This document shows, piece after piece, positions 8,102 through 15,165 of a stretch of 64,000 nucleotides of DNA. The stretch spans positions 1 to 64,000 of the forward strand of contig NZ_WLYI01000023.1 in NCBI RefSeq assembly GCF_009707515.1. The letters run 5' to 3'. The notes beneath the pieces are model-generated. The model was given only the letters and a program-made list of their open reading frames with translations, was not told the origin of the DNA and did no database searches. The DNA comes from Pseudomonas karstica (lineage in GTDB: Bacteria > Pseudomonadota > Gammaproteobacteria > Pseudomonadales > Pseudomonadaceae). Made by a program: the position numbers and the translations under genes. Within the stretch, counting starts at the first letter, position 1, and every line of letters begins with the position of its first letter.

Positions 8102-9571
8102 ATGAAAGGTAAATCGAAGGCGTCCAGCAGATCATCGTTTGCTCGCAAACTAGGTATCGTCGGCGGGCTTGGCTCATTGGCCGGCGGCGATCTTTTCTAC
8201 AAATTGGTGAAGTCCCGAGCGGTTTTGGAAGATCAAGGCCGTTATCACTTCCTGTTTGAGCAACACCCCTTCAAAGACGTCCTGATGCCCCTAGGCCGGG
8301 GCGCCAATATGACTTCCCGAAAATTTTATGTCTTTCAGGTTTGCCAGACGTTCGAGGCAAGCGAAATCAATGCAGTCTTACTGCCATGTTTCGCCAGCCA
8401 CACCTTTCGAGAGGAGATCCAGGAAGAAATTGGCATACCCGTCCTGGATATGATGGCGGCATTACGCAAGCACGTGGATCATGTTGCGGAACGCGGTACA
8501 ACGCTGGGCATCATCGCGTCCGACTATGTTCGGCACTCCGGGTTGTTCGAGCGCTATTTCGGCACTGGCTTCAAGCTGGTTTATCCAAACGATAACGAGC
8601 AATCCGGGTTGATGGAGGCCATGTACGGGATTAACGGTATCAAGGATGGGCTCCTTGACGGCGTGCCACTTGAATGTGTTTATCAAGCGTGCCTTTCCCT
8701 TCAGGATCAGGGGGCCACAATCATCCTGCCTGGCATGACTGAGCTCTCTCTGGTCTGTAGTGATCTGCAACGGCGTGGCGTCACTGTCCTGGATATCAAT
8801 GAGATCTACGCCGCTTTCGCGACCTTGGAGAAAGGCCAGTCGACCCGCCCGCCCTTCAAGCTCGGGATCGTGGGTGGGGTTGGGCCTGCGGCAACGGTCG
8901 ACTTCATGGGCAAGGTTGTGGCGCACACACCCGCAGGCCGCGACCAGGAGCACATCAAGATGGTAGTGGAACAGAATCCCCAGATCCCTGATCGCACCGC
9001 CAACCTGCTGTACGACGAAACCGATCCAACGATGGCGATGTACGCAACCTGCAAGCGACTGGAAAGCGCTGGCGCGAATGCCATAGCGATTCCGTGTAAT
9101 ACGGCTCACGCATTTGTTGAGCGCATCCAGCCACACCTGCGTGTCCCTATCGTGAATATGCTGACAGAGACGGTAGAGGCTATCGTGCAGCGGTACGGCG
9201 CTGGCAAAAGCGTCGGGCTGCTGGCGACATCCGGCACGATTAAAAGCCAGGTTTATCATGAGGCAGCCCGGCTGGCAGGTCTGCAAATCATCACCCCTGG
9301 CGTGGATTACCAAGCGTTGGTCATGGAGGCGATTTACGGAGCTCACGGTATCAAGGCAGGTTTCACAGAGGGCATATGCAAAGACCAGCTTCTAACCGTC
9401 GCAGAGCATTTATGTGAGCTGGGCGCTGATGTGCTAATCCTGGGATGTACGGAGTTACCCCTGGTGCTTGAGCATAGCGAGTCTTACATGATCAAAAATC
9501 ATGAGGTCGCAGTGGTCGACCCGACAACTATTTTGGCATTGAAGTGCATTAAGCTTGTCCGAGAAAAATAA
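8102..9571 (+). CDS. Two-domain aspartate/glutamate racemase-family protein
   Basis: A 489-residue protein made of two tandem Asp/Glu racemase domains (about 15-240 and 252-489), opening with KLGIVGGLGSLAGGD and KLGIVGGVGPAATVD. The family uses two catalytic cysteines. The C-terminal domain keeps both: Cys332 in PCNTAH and Cys449 in LGCTELPLV. The N-terminal domain has Cys96 in an altered PCFASH, and Met212 replaces the second Cys (PGMTELSLV). It is therefore probably a degenerate or regulatory half fused to an active half. It is in an operon with the symporter. The reaction is likely racemisation of Asp or Glu; other two-Cys substrates are possible. Confidence 0.85.
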   Translation: MKGKSKASSRSSFARKLGIVGGLGSLAGGDLFYKLVKSRAVLEDQGRYHFLFEQHPFKDVLMPLGRGANMTSRKFYVFQVCQTFEASEINAVLLPCFASHTFREEIQEEIGIPVLDMMAALRKHVDHVAERGTTLGIIASDYVRHSGLFERYFGTGFKLVYPNDNEQSGLMEAMYGINGIKDGLLDGVPLECVYQACLSLQDQGATIILPGMTELSLVCSDLQRRGVTVLDINEIYAAFATLEKGQSTRPPFKLGIVGGVGPAATVDFMGKVVAHTPAGRDQEHIKMVVEQNPQIPDRTANLLYDETDPTMAMYATCKRLESAGANAIAIPCNTAHAFVERIQPHLRVPIVNMLTETVEAIVQRYGAGKSVGLLATSGTIKSQVYHEAARLAGLQIITPGVDYQALVMEAIYGAHGIKAGFTEGICKDQLLTVAEHLCELGADVLILGCTELPLVLEHSESYMIKNHEVAVVDPTTILALKCIKLVREK

Positions 9572-9663
9572 GGCGCCGGCGAACACACCTTGCCGACCTC
9601 TACATACCAAGATCCAGGGATGCATCTGTGCGGGGGGCCGCTGGTAATTACCGCCCCCTCAGC

Positions 9664-9798
9664 GCGCCGATCTCCGAAAACACCACGAGCATGAGCTTCC
9701 GGAACCTGCTGGAAAAACATAAGTTGGCCCATGCGTTCTTCACCATTATCAATGCTTATTTGCAGGAAAAAGGCTTCTCCCTGCCTCAGGTGTGTTAA
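9664..9798 (+). pseudogene. IS5-family transposase remnant
   Basis: The reading frame API-SENTTS-MSFRNLLEKHKLA...TIINAYLQEKGFSL then stop matches the short conserved N-terminal segment of IS5-family transposases (FRHLLEKHxLA ... INxxLxxxGLxL). About 45 codons remain and no catalytic DDE region follows. The rest of the 520-base gap (9799-10092) shows no gene I can support. It marks old insertion/deletion activity between the racemase operon and tmm. Confidence 0.65.
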
Positions 9799-10092
9799 CG
9801 TCCTGGCCGGTTTCAAGCATTTTTTCTCCTGTTTGACCGGATCGAACGCTGCCTTCCAGCGTTTTCTCGAGAACCCGCGCTTCATTGGTGGCCTGCCCAC
9901 CCCCGGCCTTCTGTTTCACCGACAGATGCAGCCTTCATCACATTGCGCCATCGGTTAAACCGATTTTAGTGCGCATCACTCAGAGCTTGATGGCCCGACC
10001 GTTACCGGTACGAGCGTCACTCTTTTCCGCGCTCAGTCGCCGCCGGGGCCAAGATCCCGGGTGCGATGAACCGCCAGAAGGAAGGAGTCTTT

Positions 10093-11463
10093 ATGACTTT
10101 TAGAGTTGCCATTCTTGGCGCCGGCCCTAGCGGCCTGGCACAGTTACGTGCTTTTGAAGCCGCCCGTTGCGACGACGCGGAATCCCCCGAGATCGTTTGC
10201 TACGAAAAGCAGAGTGACTGGGGCGGTCTGTGGAATTACACCTGGCGCACCGGGTTGGATCTGTACGGCGAGCCCGTCCATGGCAGTATGTACCGGTATC
10301 TCTGGTCAAACGGCCCCAAGGAATGCTTGGAGTTCGCCAATTACAGCTTCGAAGAACACTTCGGCCGACCGATTCCTTCCTACCCACCACGCGCCGTGTT
10401 GCGTGACTACATCATCGGCCGCGTAGCCAAAAGCAACGTTCGCCAGCACATCCGCTTCAATACAGCGGTGCATTGGGTTGCCTATGACGAGAGCACCGGC
10501 AAGTTCGCGGTCACCGTGCGCGACCTCAAGCAAGACCAACTGATCACCGAAGAATTCGATCACGTAATCGTCGCCACCGGGCACTTTTCGACCCCCAACG
10601 CGCCTTACTTCGAAGGCTTGGAGCAGTTTCCCGGTCGCGTATTGCACGCCCATGACTTCCGCGATGCGTGCGAGTTTCAAGGCAAAAATTTGCTGCTGGT
10701 TGGCAGCAGCTACTCCGCAGAAGACATCGGCACGCAATGCCACAAGTACGGCGCCAAGTCGGTTACTTTCAGCTATCGCACCAAGCCTATGGGTTTTGAT
10801 TGGCCCGAATCCTTTGCTGAAGTACCGTTGCTCACCAACGTGGTTGGCAAGACCGCACATTTCAAGGATGGCACCAGCAAAGAGGTCGACGCGATCATCC
10901 TGTGCACCGGGTATCAGCATCACTTCCCGTTCCTGCCCAACGAGCTAATGCTGTCCACGCGCAACCGGCTCTACCCGGAAGGCTTGTACAAAGGCATAGT
11001 GTCTTTGGCCAATCCAAAGCTAATGTTCCTCGGCATGCAGGATCAGTACTACACCTTCAATATGTTCGATGCCCAGGCTTGGTATGCCCGGGACATTATG
11101 CTTGGCCGTATCAAGCTGCCAGCAGAACAAGCCATGGCCAGCGACACCCGCAAATGGGTGGCCCGCGAAGAGCAAGTGGCCGACCCATTTGAAGCCATCG
11201 ACTTTCAGGCCGCCTACATACTCGACCTGCTTGAGCCGACCGATTACCCGCCCTTCGATGTTCTCACCGTGGCTGATATGTTCAAGGAGTGGGAGCATCA
11301 CAAAGAAGCGGACATCCTCGGCTATCGCAACAAAAGCTACCGCTCCACGTTGACCGGCACCATGGCGCCCGTGCATCACACGCCGTGGATGGATGCGATG
11401 GACGATTCACTGGAAGCCTTCCTGCACGGCAAGCAATCGCAGCCAGCAAAGGAATCTACATGA
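10093..11463 (+). CDS. tmm: Trimethylamine monooxygenase (flavin-containing monooxygenase)
   Basis: A 456-residue FAD- and NADPH-dependent monooxygenase. The FAD site is GAGPSG (9-14), the FMO-identifying motif FPGRVLHAHDF is at 179-189, and the NADPH site is LLVGSSYSAED (201-211). Long blocks such as YRYLWSNGPKECLEFA, ATGHFSTP, MQDQYYTFNMFDAQAWYARD and TGTMAPVHHTPWMDAMDDSLEA are characteristic of bacterial Tmm, which oxidises trimethylamine to its N-oxide and also dimethylsulfide. The start was chosen because AAGGAAGGAG lies seven bases upstream; an ATG nine codons earlier has no such site. Its stop overlaps the transporter start (ATGA). No TMAO demethylase lies in the window. Confidence 0.88.
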   Translation: MTFRVAILGAGPSGLAQLRAFEAARCDDAESPEIVCYEKQSDWGGLWNYTWRTGLDLYGEPVHGSMYRYLWSNGPKECLEFANYSFEEHFGRPIPSYPPRAVLRDYIIGRVAKSNVRQHIRFNTAVHWVAYDESTGKFAVTVRDLKQDQLITEEFDHVIVATGHFSTPNAPYFEGLEQFPGRVLHAHDFRDACEFQGKNLLLVGSSYSAEDIGTQCHKYGAKSVTFSYRTKPMGFDWPESFAEVPLLTNVVGKTAHFKDGTSKEVDAIILCTGYQHHFPFLPNELMLSTRNRLYPEGLYKGIVSLANPKLMFLGMQDQYYTFNMFDAQAWYARDIMLGRIKLPAEQAMASDTRKWVAREEQVADPFEAIDFQAAYILDLLEPTDYPPFDVLTVADMFKEWEHHKEADILGYRNKSYRSTLTGTMAPVHHTPWMDAMDDSLEAFLHGKQSQPAKEST

Positions 11464-12551
11464 GTCAGCCAAGCCTGAGCCAAGCACGATCGCGCTTCAC
11501 CACCAGCAGCATCCGCTGGGGTTTTATGTGGGCGTTGTGGTGCGCAGTGCTCTGGGGGGCTTGGTATGTGCCAGGCTCCGCAGTTTGGTTCGAAGCGCCC
11601 TATGTAGACCTGAAGTACGACACCAATGCCGAGCTCCTGTTGGCGGCAGCTGTGTTGACCACCTTCAACGCTGTTGCCGTGTTGTTCTTCCTGTTCGTTT
11701 GGAACGGGGTACTGGGCAAGTGGGGCGAGTACGTTCGCACCATCAAACAGATGCGTTACATCTCTAAGTGGTTCTTCATCGGCGCCATCTTTGGCGGCCC
11801 GATGGCCATCTTTGGCTCGTATTTGGCGATCGGTTATATCGGCGGGGCTTTCGCGGCTATTTCCTCATTGATGTACCCCATCATCGGCGCAACGCTGGCC
11901 AGGCTCTGGTATCAGGAGAAAATCACCCGGCGCGCAGCCGTGGGCATTTTCATCATCTTGGCCGGCGGTGTGACGGTGTATGCACCCGGCATCATTGCTG
12001 AAATCACCGGCACCGGTGACACCGGCTGGCTGGGCTATTTAGGCGGTGCAATGGCTGCTATTGGCTGGGGTGTAGAAGGCGCAATCGCCGGTCGCGGGCT
12101 CGATGTTGCCGACCCGGATGTAGGCATTACGGTGCGCTTTACCGCCGAAGTGCTGTATTGGGTCGCACTGATTTTGCCGGCCATCTATTTATTTACCGAT
12201 CAACCGGTAGTCGAACTAGTGGTCGCTACATTCAATTGGGCCGCCATTGGCTGGCTGACATTAGCAGGCGTGACTTTCGCGTTCTGCTACGTCTCTTGGT
12301 ACAAGTCGTTCCCACTGATTGGCGTCGGCCGCGGGCAAGCAATTGCGGCGCTGTATGGTTTGTTTGCGGTGATCTTCCTCGCCGTATTTACGCTGAAGCT
12401 TCCCGAGTGGAACTTCTTGGCTGGTTTGGTGCTGTTTGTGGCGGGCGGGTTTGTGATGTTCACCGAAAGTAATGAGGTGCTCGAAGTCGTGCGCGCCGTA
12501 TCAACCGACAGAAAAAAACCTGGCACCGCCGTTGATGCAGTTAACTCGTGA
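11460..12551 (+). CDS. EamA/DMT-superfamily transporter linked to tmm
   Basis: A 363-residue inner-membrane protein with about ten hydrophobic segments in two repeated halves, typical of the drug/metabolite transporter superfamily. Visible hallmarks include GGAFAAISSLMYPIIGATLARLW in the first half and GVGRGQAIAALYGLFAVIF in the second. It starts inside the tmm stop codon (ATGA), so the two are translationally coupled. By context it may move a substrate or product of Tmm, such as an amine, N-oxide or sulfoxide. Direction is not deducible. Confidence 0.85.
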   Translation: MSQPSLSQARSRFTTSSIRWGFMWALWCAVLWGAWYVPGSAVWFEAPYVDLKYDTNAELLLAAAVLTTFNAVAVLFFLFVWNGVLGKWGEYVRTIKQMRYISKWFFIGAIFGGPMAIFGSYLAIGYIGGAFAAISSLMYPIIGATLARLWYQEKITRRAAVGIFIILAGGVTVYAPGIIAEITGTGDTGWLGYLGGAMAAIGWGVEGAIAGRGLDVADPDVGITVRFTAEVLYWVALILPAIYLFTDQPVVELVVATFNWAAIGWLTLAGVTFAFCYVSWYKSFPLIGVGRGQAIAALYGLFAVIFLAVFTLKLPEWNFLAGLVLFVAGGFVMFTESNEVLEVVRAVSTDRKKPGTAVDAVNS

Positions 12552-12566
12552 TGTTTGGAGCAAGCC

Positions 12567-12860
12567 ATGAATAAGCTGCATATGAAGGGCCGCATTCTCC
12601 AGTTGATCAACGATCAACAGGACGTCGGCATCTGGGACTGGCAAATCACCGATGCGCTGATGAGTGAATACGGTATTAGCGGTGCCTACTGGCGCGGCAA
12701 CACTCGCGTCACCCTGACGGACCTGTTCTCCAGCGGCATCATCGAAAGTGTTGAGGAGAAGCTAGATGATCAGACCTATTTTGGCCCCGGCCGAGTGCTG
12801 TTCAAGTTCAGGGTTAGCGACTTTGGTCGCCAACGCATGCGCGATACTGCACTGGCCTGA
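12567..12860 (+). CDS. Small protein of the tmm cluster, winged-helix-like, unknown
   Basis: A 97-residue soluble protein with no family I recognise. The pattern MKGRILQLINDQQDVGIWDWQITDALMSEYG...GAYWRGNTRVTLTDLFSSGIIESVEEK...FKFRVSDFGRQRM resembles a winged helix (helix, helix, recognition helix, beta-hairpin wing) and may bind DNA. It lies 15 bases after the transporter with ribosome-binding site GGAG seven bases before ATG. It is probably part of the tmm operon and could be its local regulator. That role is inference. Confidence 0.6.
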   Translation: MNKLHMKGRILQLINDQQDVGIWDWQITDALMSEYGISGAYWRGNTRVTLTDLFSSGIIESVEEKLDDQTYFGPGRVLFKFRVSDFGRQRMRDTALA

Positions 12861-12901
12861 TGGTTGTTGTTGCCACTTACTATTATCACTAAGGAAGCAC
12901 T

Positions 12902-13012
12902 ATGTCTGATTTCTGGGGTTTTCCGGGCGCCGACATGCTCGCCGTCGCCGTTATTATCGTGCTTAGCAGCTTTGCGCTGTATCAGGCGCGGACTTTCGTG
13001 ACGAAGCTGTAG
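12902..13012 (+). CDS. 36-residue single-pass membrane micro-protein of the tmm cluster
   Basis: ATG at 12902 is preceded by AAGGAAG seven bases upstream. It encodes MSDFWGFPGADMLAVAVIIVL... and ends FVTKL, 36 residues. Residues 10-28 form one hydrophobic transmembrane segment, with a basic C-terminal end (QARTFVTKL). Such micro-proteins often assist transporters. It closes the cluster tmm / transporter / 97-residue protein, 41 bases after the last. It meets the MetQ-like gene tail to tail, 13 bases away. Confidence 0.55.
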   Translation: MSDFWGFPGADMLAVAVIIVLSSFALYQARTFVTKL

Positions 13013-13025
13013 AAGTGGACGCTCA

Positions 13026-13805
13026 TCAGAAGGCAGGTACGACATCGCCGTGATAGCGCTCAAGTATGAATTTCTTCACTTCAGGCGAATTGAGCAAAGC
13101 GCCAAGTTTTATTACTGCCGGGGAGCTCTCCTTGTCGCGGCGTACATACAGGTAATTGGCGTAGGGTGACTCAGAGCTTTCAATAAACAGAGCATCCTTG
13201 TGAGGCTCCAGCTTTGCTTCCAATGCATAGTTGGCGTTGATCAATGCCAAGTCCACCTGGTCAAGCACCCGCGGCAGCATGGCCGCTTCCAGCTCCTTGA
13301 ATTTCAGATGCTTGGGGTTACTGACAATGTCGAGGCGCGTTGCCATGATGTTGTCGGGATCCTTGAGGGTGATCAGGCCTTGCTTGGCGATCAGCAGCAG
13401 CGCACGACCAGAGTTGGTCGGGTCGTTGGGGATGGCAATGGTGGCGCCATCCTTGAGTTCACTAATGGACTTGATCTTCCTCGAATAGGCACCGAAGGGT
13501 TCGATGTGCACCGCGACAATTGGCACTTGATCACTGCTTGGGCGGTCTTTTTTGTACGCCTCGTAGTAGGGCTTGCTCTGGAAATAGTTGGCGTCCAGCA
13601 GGCCTTCATCCGTCTGCCGGTCTGGCTGGATATAGTCAGAGAAGACCTTGATATCCAGCGTCACCCCTTGCTTGGCCAGCTCAGGCTTGAGGAACTCCAG
13701 GATCTCGGCATGGGGCACTGGTACCACCGCGATTTTCAGGGTTTCGGCATAGGCCGACCCCATGGCTGCAACTAGCAGGGCAACAGACAAAACAACGCGT
13801 TTCAC
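13026..13805 (-). CDS. MetQ/NlpA-family periplasmic binding protein
   Basis: A 259-residue solute-binding protein of the D-methionine ABC family. The signal peptide MKRVVLSVALLVAAMGSAYA is followed by ETLKIAVVPVPHAEIL. Family marks are FSDYIQPDRQTDEGLLDANYFQ, PNDPTNSGRALLLIAKQGLI and LALINANYA. There is no lipobox Cys, so it is probably a soluble periplasmic protein. The start codon is GTG, sharing bases with the TGA of the upstream oxidase gene, so the two are coupled. No ATPase or permease is adjacent; it must borrow a transporter or act as a sensor. Confidence 0.88.
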   Translation of the reverse strand: MKRVVLSVALLVAAMGSAYAETLKIAVVPVPHAEILEFLKPELAKQGVTLDIKVFSDYIQPDRQTDEGLLDANYFQSKPYYEAYKKDRPSSDQVPIVAVHIEPFGAYSRKIKSISELKDGATIAIPNDPTNSGRALLLIAKQGLITLKDPDNIMATRLDIVSNPKHLKFKELEAAMLPRVLDQVDLALINANYALEAKLEPHKDALFIESSESPYANYLYVRRDKESSPAVIKLGALLNSPEVKKFILERYHGDVVPAF

Positions 13806-14980
13806 AATGATTTACCTTTTAAGCGTTCTAGGGAAAAAGACGAGAGATCAAGGTCAGTCGAGCCGCGCATGCACCACTGCGCAAAAGCCTCGCCAAGTGC
13901 CGCGGAGTGTTTAAAGCCGTGTCCGGAACAAGCCGACACCAACAGTGTGTGCTGCAACGACGGATGCTCGTCGATGATGAAATGGCGATCTGGCGTCACG
14001 GTGTAGGCGCAGACTGCAGATTTGACCACCTTGGAGGTAACCCCGGTGACGCGGCCGCGTACTTGGTGTTCGTACATGTCACGCTCTTCGGCCGCAGAGA
14101 CCGTACGATCCATTGTTTGCGGCGATGAAGCCGTGTGGTACTGCGCGGTGGCGATTTTCAGGCTACCCTCGCCGTGTAACGCGGGGAAGCCGTAGTTGAC
14201 TTTGTCGTCGCCAAGACCGTGGGTGAGGATAAATGTAGGTGAGTGGCCAACTAGACCGGCGTTTTCCTCGAGCTCGAACCAGAACAGTTTCTGCCTGAAG
14301 ACACTGAGCAGGCTGTCAAACGGTTTGCCCAACAAATCGCTGCTCCAGTTGCCCGCGCTAATCACCAGCTTGTTCGCAAAGAGCCTGCGCAGGTTCGTGG
14401 TGATACTCACACCCTGCTCGTTCGAGCTGATCCGGGTAACAGTCTCGCCTTTGTAGAGGATGGCGCCGTGCTGTTCGGCCAGTTTGAGCTGCACATCGAT
14501 GCAGCGCTCAGGACGCACAAAGCCTCCACCAGGTTCAAAATAGCCGATGGCGGTGTCGTGCACGTTGGCGAATTGTGGAAAGCGCTGGCGAATCTGTTCG
14601 GCGGATAAGACTTCGTGCTCGATGCCGTAGGTCTGCGCCAGGCCGATGGTACGCAAGGTAAAATCGGTTTTATCGTTAGGGTCAAACTCGGGACTCGAGG
14701 TCAGGACCAGTAGACCCGACTGTTCAAACAGCGACTCCCCCGACAGTTCCTCAAGCTCGCGCCAGATACGGTGGGAGTTGCGCACGATGGGAACGTATTG
14801 TGCGCCCTCGCCGACCGAAAGCCGAGTAATGCGTGTATCGCCATGGCTGGAGCCCTGGTTGTGAGGTGGGTGATGGCGGTCGATACCAACAACACTCACA
14901 CCGGCCTTCGACAATTGATACACCGTTGCTGCGCCCATGGCGCCCAGGCCCAAAACGACTACATCACAACGCTCGACCAT
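13802..14980 (-). CDS. Monomeric sarcosine oxidase / N-methyl amino acid oxidase family (SolA-like)
   Basis: A 392-residue FAD-dependent amine oxidase. The Rossmann motif VVLGLGAMGAATVYQLSKAG is at the N-terminus, followed by SSHGDTRITR, typical of MSOX/MTOX. The Cys in SAVCAYTVTPDRHFIID corresponds to the flavin-linking Cys of monomeric sarcosine oxidase, and SACSGHGFKHSAALGEA ends the FAD site. It oxidises an N-methylated or secondary amino acid, giving H2O2. The start is the ATG after a TTG. It is coupled to the MetQ-like gene and convergent with tmm, which suggests a shared methylated-amine theme. The exact substrate is unknown. Confidence 0.87.
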   Translation of the reverse strand: MVERCDVVVLGLGAMGAATVYQLSKAGVSVVGIDRHHPPHNQGSSHGDTRITRLSVGEGAQYVPIVRNSHRIWRELEELSGESLFEQSGLLVLTSSPEFDPNDKTDFTLRTIGLAQTYGIEHEVLSAEQIRQRFPQFANVHDTAIGYFEPGGGFVRPERCIDVQLKLAEQHGAILYKGETVTRISSNEQGVSITTNLRRLFANKLVISAGNWSSDLLGKPFDSLLSVFRQKLFWFELEENAGLVGHSPTFILTHGLGDDKVNYGFPALHGEGSLKIATAQYHTASSPQTMDRTVSAAEERDMYEHQVRGRVTGVTSKVVKSAVCAYTVTPDRHFIIDEHPSLQHTLLVSACSGHGFKHSAALGEAFAQWCMRGSTDLDLSSFSLERLKGKSL

Positions 14981-15165
14981 CAACTCTCACCCATTAAAAA
15001 TGGAGCCAGTTGAGAGGGGAAACGCTTAAAAATCAACGTCTAAAATAGCATATACATATTCTCGAACGCCCCGCAGCTGTCGTCTTTACGGTGTGGATGA
15101 GCTTCGGCACTCGAGCAATGGCATGCGTGATGCTTGAGTGCCGGCCCATCGCTAAGGGCTACACG

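Noticed and set aside
9499..9900. Reverse-strand 133-codon frame across the racemase end and IS5 scar
   Set aside because: It is antisense to the racemase tail and the transposase remnant. Such frames opposite IS5 are a known annotation artefact.
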